Below, piece by piece: positions 23,556 through 34,728 of a DNA stretch of 64,000 nucleotides. This DNA is from Hordeum vulgare subsp. vulgare (Eukaryota; Streptophyta; Magnoliopsida; Poales; Poaceae). The translations under genes and the position numbers were made by a program. The notes beneath the pieces were generated by a model. The model ran no database searches. It saw only the letters and a program-made list of their open reading frames with translations, and was not told the origin of the DNA. The stretch spans positions 430,867,529 to 430,931,528 of the forward strand of contig NC_058522.1 in NCBI RefSeq assembly GCF_904849725.1, given 5' to 3'. Every line of letters starts with the position of its first letter. The stretch's first letter is position 1.

Positions 23556-25365
23556 TGTTGGGGAACGTCGCAAGGGAAACAAAAATTTTCCTACGCGCAC
23601 GAAGACCTATCATGGTGATGTCCATCTACGAGAGGGGATGAGTGATCTACGTACCCTTGTAGATTGTACAGCAGAAGCGTTAGTGAACGCGGTTGATGTA
23701 GTGGAACGTCCTCACGTCCCTCGATCCGCCCCGCGAACAATCCCGCGATCAGTCCCACGATCTAGTACCGAACGGACGGCACCTCCGCGTTCAGCACACG
23801 TACAACTCGACGATGATCTCGGCCTTCTTGATCCAGCAAGAGAGACGGAGAGGTAGAAGAGTTCTCCGGCAGCGTGACGGCGCTCCGGAGGTTGGTGATG
23901 ACCTTGTCTCAGCAGGGCTCCGCCCGAGCTCCGCAGAAACGCGATCTAGAGGAAAAACCGTGGAGGTATGTGGTCGGGCTGCCGTGGAAAAATCGTCTCA
24001 AATCAGCCCTAAAACCTCCGTATATATAGGTGGGAGGGAGGGGAGGAGGCAGCCTCAAAACCTAAAGGTTTGGCCGAAATTGGAGGTGGAGGAGTCCTAC
24101 TCCAATCCTACTTGGAGTAGGATTCCACCTTCCCACTTGGAAACTCTTTCCACCTTGTGTTTTTTCCTTCTCAAACCTTATGGGCCTTAGTGGGAACTTA
24201 TTCCAGCCCACTAGGGGCTGGTTTATCTCTTCCCATAGCCCATGAGACCCCTTGGGGCGTGACACCCCTCCCGATGGTCCTCGGCACCCCTCCCGACACT
24301 CCCGGTACACTACCGATGAGCCCGAAACTTTTCCGGTAATGCACGAAAACCTTCCGGTAACCAAATGAGGTCATCCTATATATCAATCTTCGTTTCCGGA
24401 CCATTCCGGAAACCCTCGTGACGTCCGTGATCTCATCCGGGACTCCGAACAACATTCGGTAACCAACCATATAACTCAAATACGCATAAAACAACGTCGA
24501 ACCTTAAGTGTGCAGACCCTGCGGGTTCGAGAACTATGTAGACATGACCCGAGAGACTCCTCGGTCAATATCCAATAGCGGGACCTGGATGCCCATATTG
24601 GATCCTACATATTCTACGAAGATCTTATCGTTTGAACCTCAGTGCCAAGGATTCATATAATCCCGTATGTCATTCCCTTTGTCCTTCGGTATGTTACTTG
24701 CCCGAGATTCGATCGTTAGTATCCGCATACCTATTTCAATCTCGTTTACCGGCAAGTCTCTTTACTCGTTCCGTAATACAAGATCCTGCAACTTACATTA
24801 AGTTACATTGCTTGCAAGGCTTGTGTGTGATGTTGTATTACCGAGTGGGCCCCGAGATACCTCTCCGTCACACGGAGTGACAAATCCCAGTCTCGATCTA
24901 TACTAACTCAACGAACACCTTCGGAGATACCTGTAGAGCATCTTTATAGTCACCCAGTTACGTTGCGACGTTTGATACACACAAAGCATTCCTCCGGTGT
25001 CCGTGAGTTATATGATCTCATGGTCATAGGAACAAATACTTGACACGCAGAAAACAGTAGCAACAAAATGACACGATCAACATGCTACGTCTATTAGTTT
25101 GGGTCTAGTCCATCACATGATTCTCCTAATGATGCGATCCCGTTATCAAGTGACAACACTTGCCTATGGCCAGGAAACCTTGACCATCTTTGATCAACGA
25201 GCTAGTCAACTAGAGGCTTACTAGGGACAGTGTTTTGTCTATGTATCCACACAAGTATTGTGTTTCCAATCAATACAATTATAGCATGGATAATAAACGA
25301 TTATCATGAACTAAGAAATATAATAATAACTAATTTATTATTGCCTCTAGGGCATATTTCCAACA
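23556..25365 (-). repeat. 5' LTR of the nested Angela
   Basis: 1810 bp, nearly identical to 16779-18588. Differences seen are AAAATTTT/AAAAATTT near the start, CGACACT/CGGCACT, ATCCTGC/ATCCCGC and GATGCGA/GATGTGA. Confidence 0.95.
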
Positions 25366-25370
25366 GAAAA

Positions 25371-25804
25371 TGGGCGGCCCGGCAACGAAATTTAAAACCC
25401 CGAAAGACGTCCGACGATAGACCGACTATGGTGCCGCTACGGTCGACCGTTCGGGTACTAGACGGACTCCGATTGCGATGAAACTTGACAGGCGGCCTAC
25501 CTATATTAAAATAAGACCGCACGTCAAATTCCAACCCAATCAAAGAAAGTTTTCAACACACTTTTTAAAAAAAGATTTAAAGGATGCCGCGGGCATGTGC
25601 GTGTGTGATCGGGCTCAGAACGGACAACGACGAGAACCGGCAACTACCAACGGATGCAAGTTTGAAAACTGGCGGCAACGGAGATGCTGATGCAATGCTG
25701 ATGATGCGCATGATGCGATGATGAATACGAGAGGCAAACAAACCACACGACGAGAACGAAAAGAAAAGGGGAATCTTCTGGAACGTCGGCATCGGGCTGT
25801 CACA
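25371..25804 (-). other. U3 start of the large LTR
   Basis: This is the first part of the large LTR (minus strand TGTGACAGCCCGATG...), separated from its TATA by the nested Angela. It is non-coding. Confidence 0.7.
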
Positions 25805-25809
25805 ATGGT

Positions 25810-25973
25810 TTATGATTTGGGCTATCCCACGCGCACATAACTGTACGATATATTGGGAAATAGCAAGGTCTATGCCGCAACAAAAGGGGCTCTTGGTATT
25901 ACAATAGCTTATAAAAGGAAACTGCCACCATAACCTCCACACGCTTCTCAAACCTCACATCGCCATCGCCTTC
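25810..25973 (+). promoter_or_regulatory. promoter and 5' leader start of the antisense accessory ORF
   Basis: Between the large LTR and the Athila-like insertion lies a plus-strand TATAAAA box (25910-25916, context GCTTATAAAAGG) followed by a C-rich, AUG-poor leader. Joining 25973 to 32773, as the TSD CCTTC requires, puts this box about 120 bp before the ATG at 32839. The arrangement fits a dedicated core promoter for the accessory frame. Transcription itself is not shown by the sequence. Confidence 0.55.
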
Positions 25974-27526
25974 TGCTACGGTAACAAAAGTCCTTCCTTG
26001 GCGCAAGGAATTCTTCTTGCTACTTCTCTTGTTTGCGTCGGTTTTTCCCTTGAAGAGGAAAGGGTGATGCAGCACAGGAGCAGTAAGTATTTCGCTCAGT
26101 TTGAGAACCATGGTATCGATCAAGAAGGGGGGTCTCGTCAAGTCCAGAGTACTTGCGCAAACACAAACAAGCTTGCACCCAACGCTTCAAAGGGGTTGTC
26201 AATCCCTTCAAGATTGTTTGCAAAGTGAGATCTGAAGGCGGAAGTGCAACGAAGTAAAAAGTGTAAGGCTGAAAATATGGTGTGGAGTAGACCCGGGGGC
26301 CGTAGTGTTCACTAGAGGCTTCTCTCAAAATAGCAAATATCACGGTGGGTGAACAAATTACTGTCGAGCAATTGATAGAACCGTGCAAAGTCATGACGAT
26401 ATCTAAGGCAATGATCATACATATAGGCATCACGTCCGAGACAAGTAGACCGATACTTTCAGCATCTACAACTATTACTCAACACATCGACCGCAATCCA
26501 GCATGCATCTAGTGTATTGAGTTAATGATGAACAAAGTAACGCCTTAAGCAAGATGACATGATGTAGAGGGATAATCTCAAACCAATGATGAAAACCCCA
26601 TCTTTTTACCCTTGATGGCAACAACACGATACGTGCCTCGCTACCCCTTCAGTCATTGGGTGAGGTCACCGCACGGTATGAACCCAAAACCAAGCACTTC
26701 TCTCATTGCAAGAATCATAGATCTAGTTGGCCAGACAAAACCCACAACTCGAAGAGAATTACAAGGATATGAAATCATGCATAAGAGAGATCAGAAGAAA
26801 CTCAAATAAGATTCATAGATAATCTGATCATAAATCCATAATTCATCGGATCTCGATAAACACACCGCAAAAGAAGATTACATCGATAGATCTCCATGAA
26901 GATCATGGAGAACTTCGTATTGAAGATCCAAGAGAGAGAAGAAGCCATCTAGCTACTAGCTATGGACCCGTAGGTCTATGGTGAACTACTCACGCATCAT
27001 CGGAGAGGTCATGGTGTTGATGAAGAAGCCCTCCGTGTCCGAATCCCCCCTTCGGCACGGCACCAAAATGTGCCCCAGATGGGATCTTGCGGAGTCAGAA
27101 GCTTGCGGCGGCGGAAAAGTACTAACGATGATCTCCTGATTTTTTTGGGATTTTTAGGGAATATATAGGCGCAACCCCTAGGGTAGAGGGCGCCCAGGGG
27201 GCCCACAAGCATGTGGGCCGCGGCCTCCCCCCTGGCCGCGGGGTGGGGGCTTGTGGGGCCCCTAAGGTCCCCTGCCTTGGCTCTCAAGATTCCCGATCTT
27301 CTTCCGTTACGGAAAAAATCTTTTCGGGGATTTTCTTCCGTTTGGACTCTGTTTCAAAATCTCCTCTGAAAGTGGTCAAAAGCATGGAAAAAACAGGAAC
27401 TGGCACTTGGCACTGAGTTAATAAGTTAATCCCAAAAAATATATAAAAGGCATGCAAAACATCCAAAGTTTGACAAGATAATAGCATGAAACCATCAAAA
27501 ATTATAGATACGTTGGAGATGTATCA
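25974..27526 (-). repeat. 3' LTR of element A
   Basis: 1553 bp, TGCTACGG... to ...GATGTATCA on the plus strand. The TATA complement ATATATAGG is at 27161-27169. Confidence 0.9.
27161..27168 (-). promoter_or_regulatory. TATA box of element A LTR
   Basis: GCCTATATATTCCC on the minus strand; the same box is at 32401-32408 in the partner LTR. It is absent from the LTRs of element B. Confidence 0.5.
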
Positions 27527-30262
27527 AGCATCCCCAAGATTAACTCTGCTCGTCCTCGAGTAGGGAAGTGATAAAGAATGAATTTTTGATGTGGAATGCT
27601 ACCTAGCATAGTTGTCCTTTGCAACTTCTTTCATGTGACATGAATGTTCAGATCCGTAAGATTCGAAACAATAGTTTGCTATTGACATGAAAACAATAAT
27701 ACTCCAAGCAAACTAGCAAGGTAGTCATGAACTTTCAAAATAACAAGGCCAATGAAAGTTATCCCTACAAAATCATATAGTCTCGCTATGCTCCATCATC
27801 CTCACACAACTAATGTAAATCATGCACAACCCCGGAATTGGCCAAGTAATTGTTTTCACACTCTTACTTTCTCAAACTTTTTATAACTATCACGCAATAC
27901 ATGAGCGTGAGCCATGGATATAGCACTATAGGTGGAATAGAGTGTGGTGGTGGTTGTGACACAAAAAGGAGGAGATGGTCACATTGACTCGGCGTATCAA
28001 AAGGCTATGGAGATGCCCATTAATAGATATCAATGTGAATGAGTAGGGATTGCCATACAAGAGACACACTAGAGCTATAAGTATGTGAAAGTTCAAAAGG
28101 AGGACTAGTGGGTGTGCATCCAACTTGCTTGCTCACGTAGACCTAGGGCAATTTTGAGGAAGCCCATCATTGGAATATACAAGCCAAGTTATATAATGAA
28201 GATTCCCACTAGCATATGGTAGTGACAAAGCAAGAAGCTGTCAATCATGAAGAACATGGTGCTATTATGAAGCACAAGTGTGGAAAAAGATAGTAGCAAT
28301 GTCCCTTCTCTCTTTTTCTCTCTTTTATTTTTTTCATTTGGGCTCTTAGGCCTCTTTTTTTCTTTTCTATTTTTTTTGTTTTTGTTTTTGGGCTCTTTGG
28401 CCTCTTTTTTTATTACTCACATGCGACAATGCTCTAATAATGATGATCATCACACTTTTATTTACTCACAACTCAAAGCTTAGAACGATGATGACTCTAT
28501 AGGAAATGCCTCCGGCAGTGTACCGGGATGTGCAACGATCTAGCTTGGCGTATGACGTCAAAACATCTCGCTAGCTATCTTACGATCATGCAATGGCAAT
28601 ATGAGAGTGACGACACAAGTCAAGAGACGGAACGGTGGGAGTTGCATGGAAATATATCTCGGAATGGCTATGAAAATGCCATAGTAGGTAGGTATGGTGG
28701 CTGTTTTGAGGAAGGCATATGGTGGGTTTGTGTACCGGCGAGAATTGCGTGGCACTAGAGAGGCTAGCAATGGTGGAAGGTGAAAGTGCATCTATACCAT
28801 GGACTCACATTAGTCATGAAGAACTCACATACTTGTTGCGAAAGTTTTTATTAGTAATCGAAACAAAGTGCTAAACGCATACTCTGAGGGGAACGGTTGG
28901 TAGGTGTTAACCATCACGCGATCCCGACCTCAACACAAAGGATGACAATCAGTAGATCAATTATGCTCCGACTTCCTAACATAACGGTTCACCATACGTG
29001 CATGCTACGGGAATCACTAACTTCAACACAAGTATTTCTAGATTCACAACACCCTACTAACATAGCTCTTAATATTACCGAATCCACGTCTCAAAACTAA
29101 TTGAGAGGAATCAAGACTTCTCTTTCTACTCAATGCACATGAAGATGGAGGTTTTTGCATCCTCTTTGGGTACCTATCACATTTGGGACTACTTTCATAG
29201 CATAAGCCAACTACCAAATCACGCACTGTCGTGCTCTAAAAGATATAGGTGAAGCACTAGAGCAAAAGTTTCTAGCTCAAAAGATATAAGTGAAGCACTA
29301 TGAGCATTCTAGCAAAATCACGATGAGTGCATGTTTCTCTCTCTAAAAAAGGTGTGCAGAAAGGATGATTGTGACACAACAAAAAGAAAAGACTCCTAAG
29401 ATACAAGACGCTCCAAGCAAAACACATATCATGTGGTGAATAAAAGTATAGCTCCAAGTAATGTTACCGATGGATTGAAGACGAAAGAGGGGATGCCTTC
29501 CCGGGGCATCCCCAAGCTTAGGCTTTTTGGTGTCCTTGAATTTGGCTTGGGATGCCTTGGGCATCCCCAAGCTTGAGATATTTCCACTCCTTATCACTTT
29601 GTCCATGAGAACATCACCCAAAACTTGAAAACTTCACAACACAAAACTTAAACAGAAACACGTGATAACATTAGCACAAGAAAACAAACTACCACCTCTT
29701 TTGGTACTGTAGCAAACTTGAATTCTATCTATATTGTTGTTGGGCTTCTGTATTCTCACTTTTCCATGGCTAGTACCCCCCGATACTAACCATAGTTTCA
29801 TCAAAACAAGCAACCAACTCAACAAAAACAGAATCTGTCAAAAACAGACCAGTCTGTAGCAATTTCTATACTTCGTATACTTGTGGTACCTCAAAAATTC
29901 TGGAAGATTACTACTGCCTGGGAAAAAGGCATATAAACCAGCAGCAAAAAGAATCAACTCAAAATATCTTTCTAAATAAAAATAAAAAATCATCTCGTGA
30001 GCGCAAAGTTTCTGTCTTTTTCCAGCAGGATCAAACAACCATTACCAAGACTAGTCATAAAGGTTTTGCTTGGCTCAAACACAAAAATAAACACAAAAAA
30101 CACAATCACAACAGAATTATGGAAGTGTGGACGCAACAAAACAGAAAGAAAAAGATAAATTCATTGGGTTGCCTCCCAGCAAGCGCTATTGTTTAACGCC
30201 CTTAGCTAGGCATTCAATGATGCTCTCACAAAAGACAAGAATTGAAGCACAACGAGAGCATC
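27527..30262 (-). other. long 3' untranslated region of element A
   Basis: About 2.7 kb of non-coding sequence, collinear with 47386-50177 of element B. It begins with the polypurine complement AGCATCCCCAAGATTAACTC. It has a T-rich block with repeated GGGCTCTTNGGCCTC (28302-28414) and two strong hairpins (29489-29571). Short frames here are not conserved between the two copies. Confidence 0.75.
29489..29571. repeat. twin hairpins in the 3' region of element A
   Basis: Hairpin 1 has arms GGGGATGCC (29489-29497) and GGCATCCCC (29505-29513). Hairpin 2 has arms CTTGGGATGCC (29546-29556) and GGCATCCCCAAG (29560-29571). Both repeat the motif next to the LTR polypurine tract (CTTGGGGATGC on the minus strand). 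The same pair is present in element B. Confidence 0.8.
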
Positions 30263-30963
30263 CTAAGGCATGTGAAAATCACATCTAAGTCTAACATACT
30301 TCCTATGAATAGGCATTTTATAGGAAAACAAATTGTCAAGACAACCAATAGCTGCCATATGCAAGGAAGAAGAAAGAGACAAGAGCAATCTCAACATCAC
30401 GAGAGGTGATTTAGTAACATGAAAGTTTCTACCACAATATTTTCCTCTCTCATTACATGTGGGATCATATTTGAATTCAACGATATAGCTATCAGATAGG
30501 ATATTCTTTTCATGATCCACATGCATGCAAAGTTGACGCTCTTCAAAAATAGTGGGATTATCATCTAAAGTCATGACATCTCCAAACCCACTTTCAATAA
30601 TATTGCAAATATCATATTCATCTTGAGGCTTGAACAAATTTTCAAGATCAAAAGAAAAATCATCGCCCCACTCATGATCATTGCAACAAGTAGTGGACAT
30701 AGCAAAACTAGCATCCCCAAGCTTAGGGTTTTGCATATTTTTAGCACGATTGTCACTAATAGAATTTATAGTGAAACCATCGCAATCATGCTTTTCATCC
30801 AAGGAGCCTTCGTGATTCACTTCATAAATTTCTTCCTCACAATTTTCAGATTCACGCATCTCAAGCAAAACTCCATAGAGAAAGTCAAGTGCACTCAACT
30901 CACTAGCAATTGGATCAACATAGTGGATCTCTTAAAGAGATTAGCAAGTGGATGATGATCCAT
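30263..30963 (-). pseudogene. unidentified ORF of element A (about 230 codons, frameshifted start)
   Basis: The main frame is 30263-30898 (211 codons from an internal Met). An upstream ATG at 30963 (MDHHPLANLFKRST) joins it only across a one-base shift near 30920, so the copy is probably dead. The protein is acidic in its N-terminal half, has spaced Cys/His (TTCCNDHEW, CMHVDHEKN, YDPTCNERGKYCGRN), and a hydrophobic C-terminal stretch near residues 165-190 (MLRLLLSLSSSLHMAAIGCL) ending in a basic tail. It fits none of gag, protease, RT or integrase. It sits exactly where element B carries gag-protease. An env-like relic or an accessory protein is possible. I recall similar frames being common in Triticeae DNA but no function. 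Confidence 0.55.
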
Positions 30964-31183
30964 GTCACTAGATTTTCAGCAAGCGAAGATGCAAGCATAT
31001 TGAGGGCACATGACAACACAAGCAAACAGAAAGCAAGCGAAAGAAAAGGGCGAGTGAAAAAGGCAAACGAAAAAGGCAAAAATTGGTGAAGTGGGGGAGA
31101 GGAAAACAAGAGGCAACTGGCAAACAAAGTAAATGCAAGAGATGAGTTTGCGACACTTACTTGGATGAGTTCTTGACTTGATC
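30964..31183 (-). other. 5' leader of element A
   Basis: A-rich plus strand (T-rich on the sense strand) leader with AAGCAAGCGAAAGAAAAGGG, also present at 52262-52285 in element B. Confidence 0.65.
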
Positions 31184-31202
31184 CTCCCCGGCAACAGCGC
31201 CA
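31184..31202 (-). other. primer-binding site of element A
   Basis: The minus strand reads TGGCGCTGTTGCCGGGGAG, a close match to the 3' end of tRNA-Asp used by Athila-type elements. It lies about 10 bp inside the 5' LTR. Confidence 0.75.
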
Positions 31203-31212
31203 TAAATTCTTC

Positions 31213-32767
31213 TGCTACGTTAACAAAAGTCCTTCCTTAGCGCTAGGAATTCTTGTTGCTACTTCTCTTGTTTGCGTCGGTTTTTCCCTTGAAGAGGAAA
31301 GGGTGATGCAGCACAGGAGCAGTAAGTATTTCCCTCAGTTTGAGAACCAAGGTATCGATCCAGAAGGAGGGTCTCGTCATGTCCAGAGTACCTGTGCAAA
31401 CACAAACAAGCTTGCACCCAACGCTTCAAAGGGGTTGTCAATCCCTTCAAGATTGTTTGCAAAGTGAGATCTGAAGGCGGAAAGTGCAACGAAGTAAAAA
31501 GTGTAAGGCTGAAAATATGGTGTGGAGTAGACCCCGGGGCCATAGTGTTCACTAGAGGCTTCTCTCAAAATAGCAAATATCATGGTGGGTGAACAAATTA
31601 CTGTCGAGCAATTGATAGAACCACGCAAAGTCATGACGATATCTAAGGCAATGATCATACATATAGGCATCACGTCCGAGACAAGTAGACCGATACTTTC
31701 AGCATCTACTACTATTACTCCACACATCGACCGCTATCCAGCATGCATCTAGCGTATTGAGTTCATGACGAACAGAGTAACGCCTTAAGCAAGATGACAT
31801 GATGTAGAGGGATAATCTCAAACCAATGATGAAAACCCCGTCTTTTTACCCTTGATGGCAACAACACGATACGTGCCTCGCTACCCCTTCTGTCACTGGG
31901 TGAGGTCACCGCACGGTATGAACCGAAAACCAAGCACTTCTCCCACTGCAAGAATCATAGATCTAGTTTGCCAGACAAAACCCACAACTCGAAGAGAATT
32001 ACAAGGATATGAAATCATGCATAAGAGAGATCAGAAGAAACTCAAATAAGATTCATAGATAATCTGATCATAAATCCACAATTCATCGGATCTCGAGAAA
32101 CACACCGCAAAAGAATATTACATCGGATAGATCTCCATGAAGATCATGGAGAACTTTGTATTGAAGATCCAAGAGAGAGAAGAAGCCATCTAGCTACTAG
32201 ATATGTACCCGTAGGTCTATGGTGAACTACTCACGCATCATCGGAGAGGTCATGGTGTTGATGAAGAAGCCCTCCGTGTACGAATCCCTCCTCCAATAGG
32301 GCACCAGAACGTGCCCCAGATGGGATCTTGCGGAGATAGAAGCTTGCGGCGACAGAAAAGTACTTTCGATGGTCTCGTGATTTTTTAGGATTTTTAGGTA
32401 ATATATAGGCGCAACCCCTAGGGCAGAGGGTGCCCAAGGGGCCCACAAGCCTGTGGGCCGCGACCTCCCCCCTGGCCGCGGGGTGGGGGCTTGTGGGGCC
32501 CCTGAGGCCCCCCTGCCTTGGCTCTCAAGCTTCCCGATCTTCTTCCATTACGGAAAAAATCTTTTCGGGGATTTTCTTCCGTTTGGACTCTGTTTCATAA
32601 TCTCCTCTGAAAGGGGTCAAAAACATGGAAAAAACAGGAACTGGCACTTGGCACTGAGTTAATAAGTTAGTCCCAAAAAATATATAAAAGGCATGCAAAA
32701 CATCCAAAGTTTGACAAGATAATAGCATGAAACCATCAAAAATTATAGATACGTTGGAGATGTATCA
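31213..32767 (-). repeat. 5' LTR of element A
   Basis: 1555 bp, partner of 25974-27526. By eye the two differ at a few percent of positions plus several single-base indels. Confidence 0.9.
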
Positions 32768-34728
32768 CCTTCCCTATTCTTCTGAGCTCCAAGCTCCATC
32801 CTCACCCAATCTCTTCAAACCTCTTCCCTAGTTCAGCCATGGTTGGCTCTGGCTCTAAAGGCAAGTGGGAGGCCTCCTGCATCACCAACAATGACATCTT
32901 GGAGAGGAAGCGCACCAGCTACCTATTGGCCAACATTGTTCACTGCGCTCCGGAGAAGGGCCAAGTCATCCCCATGCCAAAAGAAGGCGAGAGGGTGGTG
33001 TTCATTCCCCACTTCCTCCGGGGCCTCGGCTTCCCACTCCACCTCTTTGTAAGGGGTTTGATGTTTTACTATGGGTTGGATTTCCATAACCTCCCTCCGA
33101 ACTCTTTCATGCATATTTTGGACTTTATCATCATCTGTGAGGCCTTTTTGCGGGTCCAATACCACTTTGGTTTGTGCTTCAAAGTTCCCAATGTCAAGCC
33201 GAATGTAGTTAGCGACGAGGAGGCAGACCGTGGGGGAGTGATAATTAGCAAGCTCCCCTTGGTACAATGGTTGGACGGTTCTTTCATAGACACCGTTGAG
33301 TATGGCAGTAGGAGTGGTTCTACATCACCGAACCACGTGACGCGGAGTGGGCAACACCCACCGGATTTACATCCAGACCTCCCACCACACTAGTGTCATG
33401 GACGAAGAAGGGACTATTTGGGGTCAACCGAGGAGGTGGAGTCACTTCAGAGGTGTGTCTCCCATATGGTGAAGAAGAAGATTGAGCTCACCAACGTGGT
33501 TCAGGTCATGCTACGCCGCCGTCGCCTCCCTTGTCAACATCGGGCTGCCCCTATGTGGTCCTATAGTCCGGATGACTCGGTCAACGTGCACCATTTCTAC
33601 CGCATCACTCATGACAAGCTGTGGAAGGTGTTGTTCAAGCCGCAAAAGACTTGCCCAGCTAAGGAGGAGGACATGGGCCTTGATGCCACGCACCCTCTCG
33701 GAGAGGTAAAATTTCATTATTTGTGTTCGGACATTTCCCTTTAATAAGGCTCTTACCCCTCTTTCCTCCACATTCGTAAATCTGGCTAGAGAAATCCAAA
33801 CGGATCAACTGACCGACACCGTTTCCCAAGGGCCCCAAGACGGCTTTACTGACGGCCCTGCTAGTCGAGAAGCTGTACATGGTGTCGAAGAAGAAGAAAG
33901 AGAAGAAGGAGGCTCAAGGTGGCCTCCGCTCAAAAAGGGCATCCAGACACTAGCTCCGAAGACACACATGCCTCGTCTTCTCTCGAGGGAGAGAAAGAAG
34001 TGGGCAGGGAGAGAGCGACTCCTCTCACACGAAGAAGAGTGTGGCGTCCAAAGACGTCGAGGGAGATCTACCTCCCACCACCCTAAAAATGCAATGTAGA
34101 GCCAAGGTGGCCCTGTTTGATGATGGCTCAGACTCCGCCGAGGAGTCTCAGGCTTTCAAAAGGGTTCCTTGAAGGAACCTCGGGTCAAGCCCCCGGCGCA
34201 AAGGTATGAATTCGGAAATCATATCATTTTTACGCATTAAGGTTTTGTTATTGACTATGCACACACCTTTCCCATTGCAGTCCATCGCACGACTTCCCCA
34301 TCGACCAGGCCTCAGAAGGGGACTCCCCACCAGCTGAGCTAACAAAGAGAGGGACCGCATCCAACAACACCCTCCCCTCGGTTGTCGAGGAGATAGGTGA
34401 AGTGGTATCCCGAAGAACCCTCCTTGAGCTAGACATAAGGGGCGGGGGTGATGATATCATGGCTCAGGCTAACACCTCGGTTGTTGAAGATCAGGATGGC
34501 GAATCCCTTCTCGCAAGAAAACATGAGGATCTTGATCAACCTGAGCTCTCCTCAAAGACAGTTGTGGAGTCCTCCAAGCCTCCGGAGTCGTCTATTCTAG
34601 CTTCTTCAAGAAGTGAAACTACAATGCCGCACCCGGATACGCCGGTAACAGAGTGGACCCAAATCGGGTGGCCGGCCCTGATGGAGGAGGGTGTAAATGA
34701 CGCCCGTAATAGAGATGATCAAGTTTGA
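32768..34728 (+). pseudogene. antisense accessory ORF of the first Tat element (Transposase_28 type)
   Basis: The ATG is at 32839. The first segment (32839-33705) carries the conserved N-terminal pattern of the 'putative gypsy type transposon' family: GERVVFIPHFLRGLGFPLHLF, NLPPNSFMHILDFIIICEAF, then NVVQVMLRRR and PCQHRAAPMWSY, HFYRITHDKLWKVLF. Reading is broken by frameshifts around 33300-33420, including an in-frame stop before WFYITEPRD. Likely donors and acceptors give three exons: to 33705 (GAG|GTAAAA), about 33790-34203 (Lys-rich, AAG|GTATG) and 34281-34728 (acidic). Orientation is opposite to the element's LTR. The function is unknown; such frames are accessory genes of Tat-lineage elements. 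The copy is decayed. Confidence 0.65.

Larger units (their letters stand above)
16774..25370 (-). mobile_element. full-length Angela/BARE-type Copia element with TSD
   Basis: LTRs at 16779-18588 and 23556-25365 (1810 bp each) flank a 5.0-kb interior, with TSD GAAAA on both sides (16774-16778, 25366-25370). By eye the LTRs differ at only about four positions, so the insertion is recent. The interior has the Copia order gag, protease region, integrase, RT, RNase H on the minus strand, but it is full of stops and frameshifts. The element therefore has structurally sound ends but cannot encode its own proteins. Confidence 0.95.
12107..25809 (-). mobile_element. solo LTR of a large-LTR (LARD/Sukkula-like) element with TSD
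   Basis: The LTR spans 12112-25804, from TGTCACGCCC to GGGCTGTCACA on the plus strand; on its own strand it starts TGTGACAGCCC and ends GGGCGTGACA. The flanking 5-mers ATGGT (12107-12111 and 25805-25809) are identical. Without the nested Angela the LTR is about 5.1 kb, far longer than usual, as in LARD elements. No internal domain is present. The TATA (CTATATAAGC on the minus strand) is at 16651-16660, with GC-rich transcribed sequence after it. No coding capacity is expected or seen. The name Sukkula is from memory. Confidence 0.8.
25969..32772 (-). mobile_element. Athila-like non-autonomous Gypsy element A, full length with TSD
   Basis: LTRs 25974-27526 (1553 bp) and 31213-32767 (1555 bp) flank a 3.7-kb interior, with TSD CCTTC at 25969-25973 and 32768-32772. 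On its own strand the LTR starts TGATACATCTCC. The primer-binding site is of the tRNA-Asp type TGGCGCYGTTGYCGGGGAG, as in Athila-clade elements (Sabrina-like). LTRs differ by a few percent, giving a much older insertion than the Angela at 16779. The interior has no gag, protease, RT or integrase, only one frame of unknown function (30263-30963). Confidence 0.9.
11290..34728 (-). mobile_element. Tat-type Gypsy element, 3' part, split by two nested insertions
   Basis: A minus-strand 3' LTR (11290-11769) is followed by 3' untranslated sequence (11770-12111, 25810-25973) and then a plus-strand accessory frame (32839-34728). The solo LARD LTR (12112-25804, TSD ATGGT) and the Athila-like element (25974-32767, TSD CCTTC) can be lifted out precisely and the sequence then reads through. 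Antisense accessory frames of this kind, placed between pol and the 3' LTR, are known from the Tat lineage. No gag-pol of this element is found to the right, so it is truncated somewhere between 34.7 and 35.7 kb. Confidence 0.6.
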
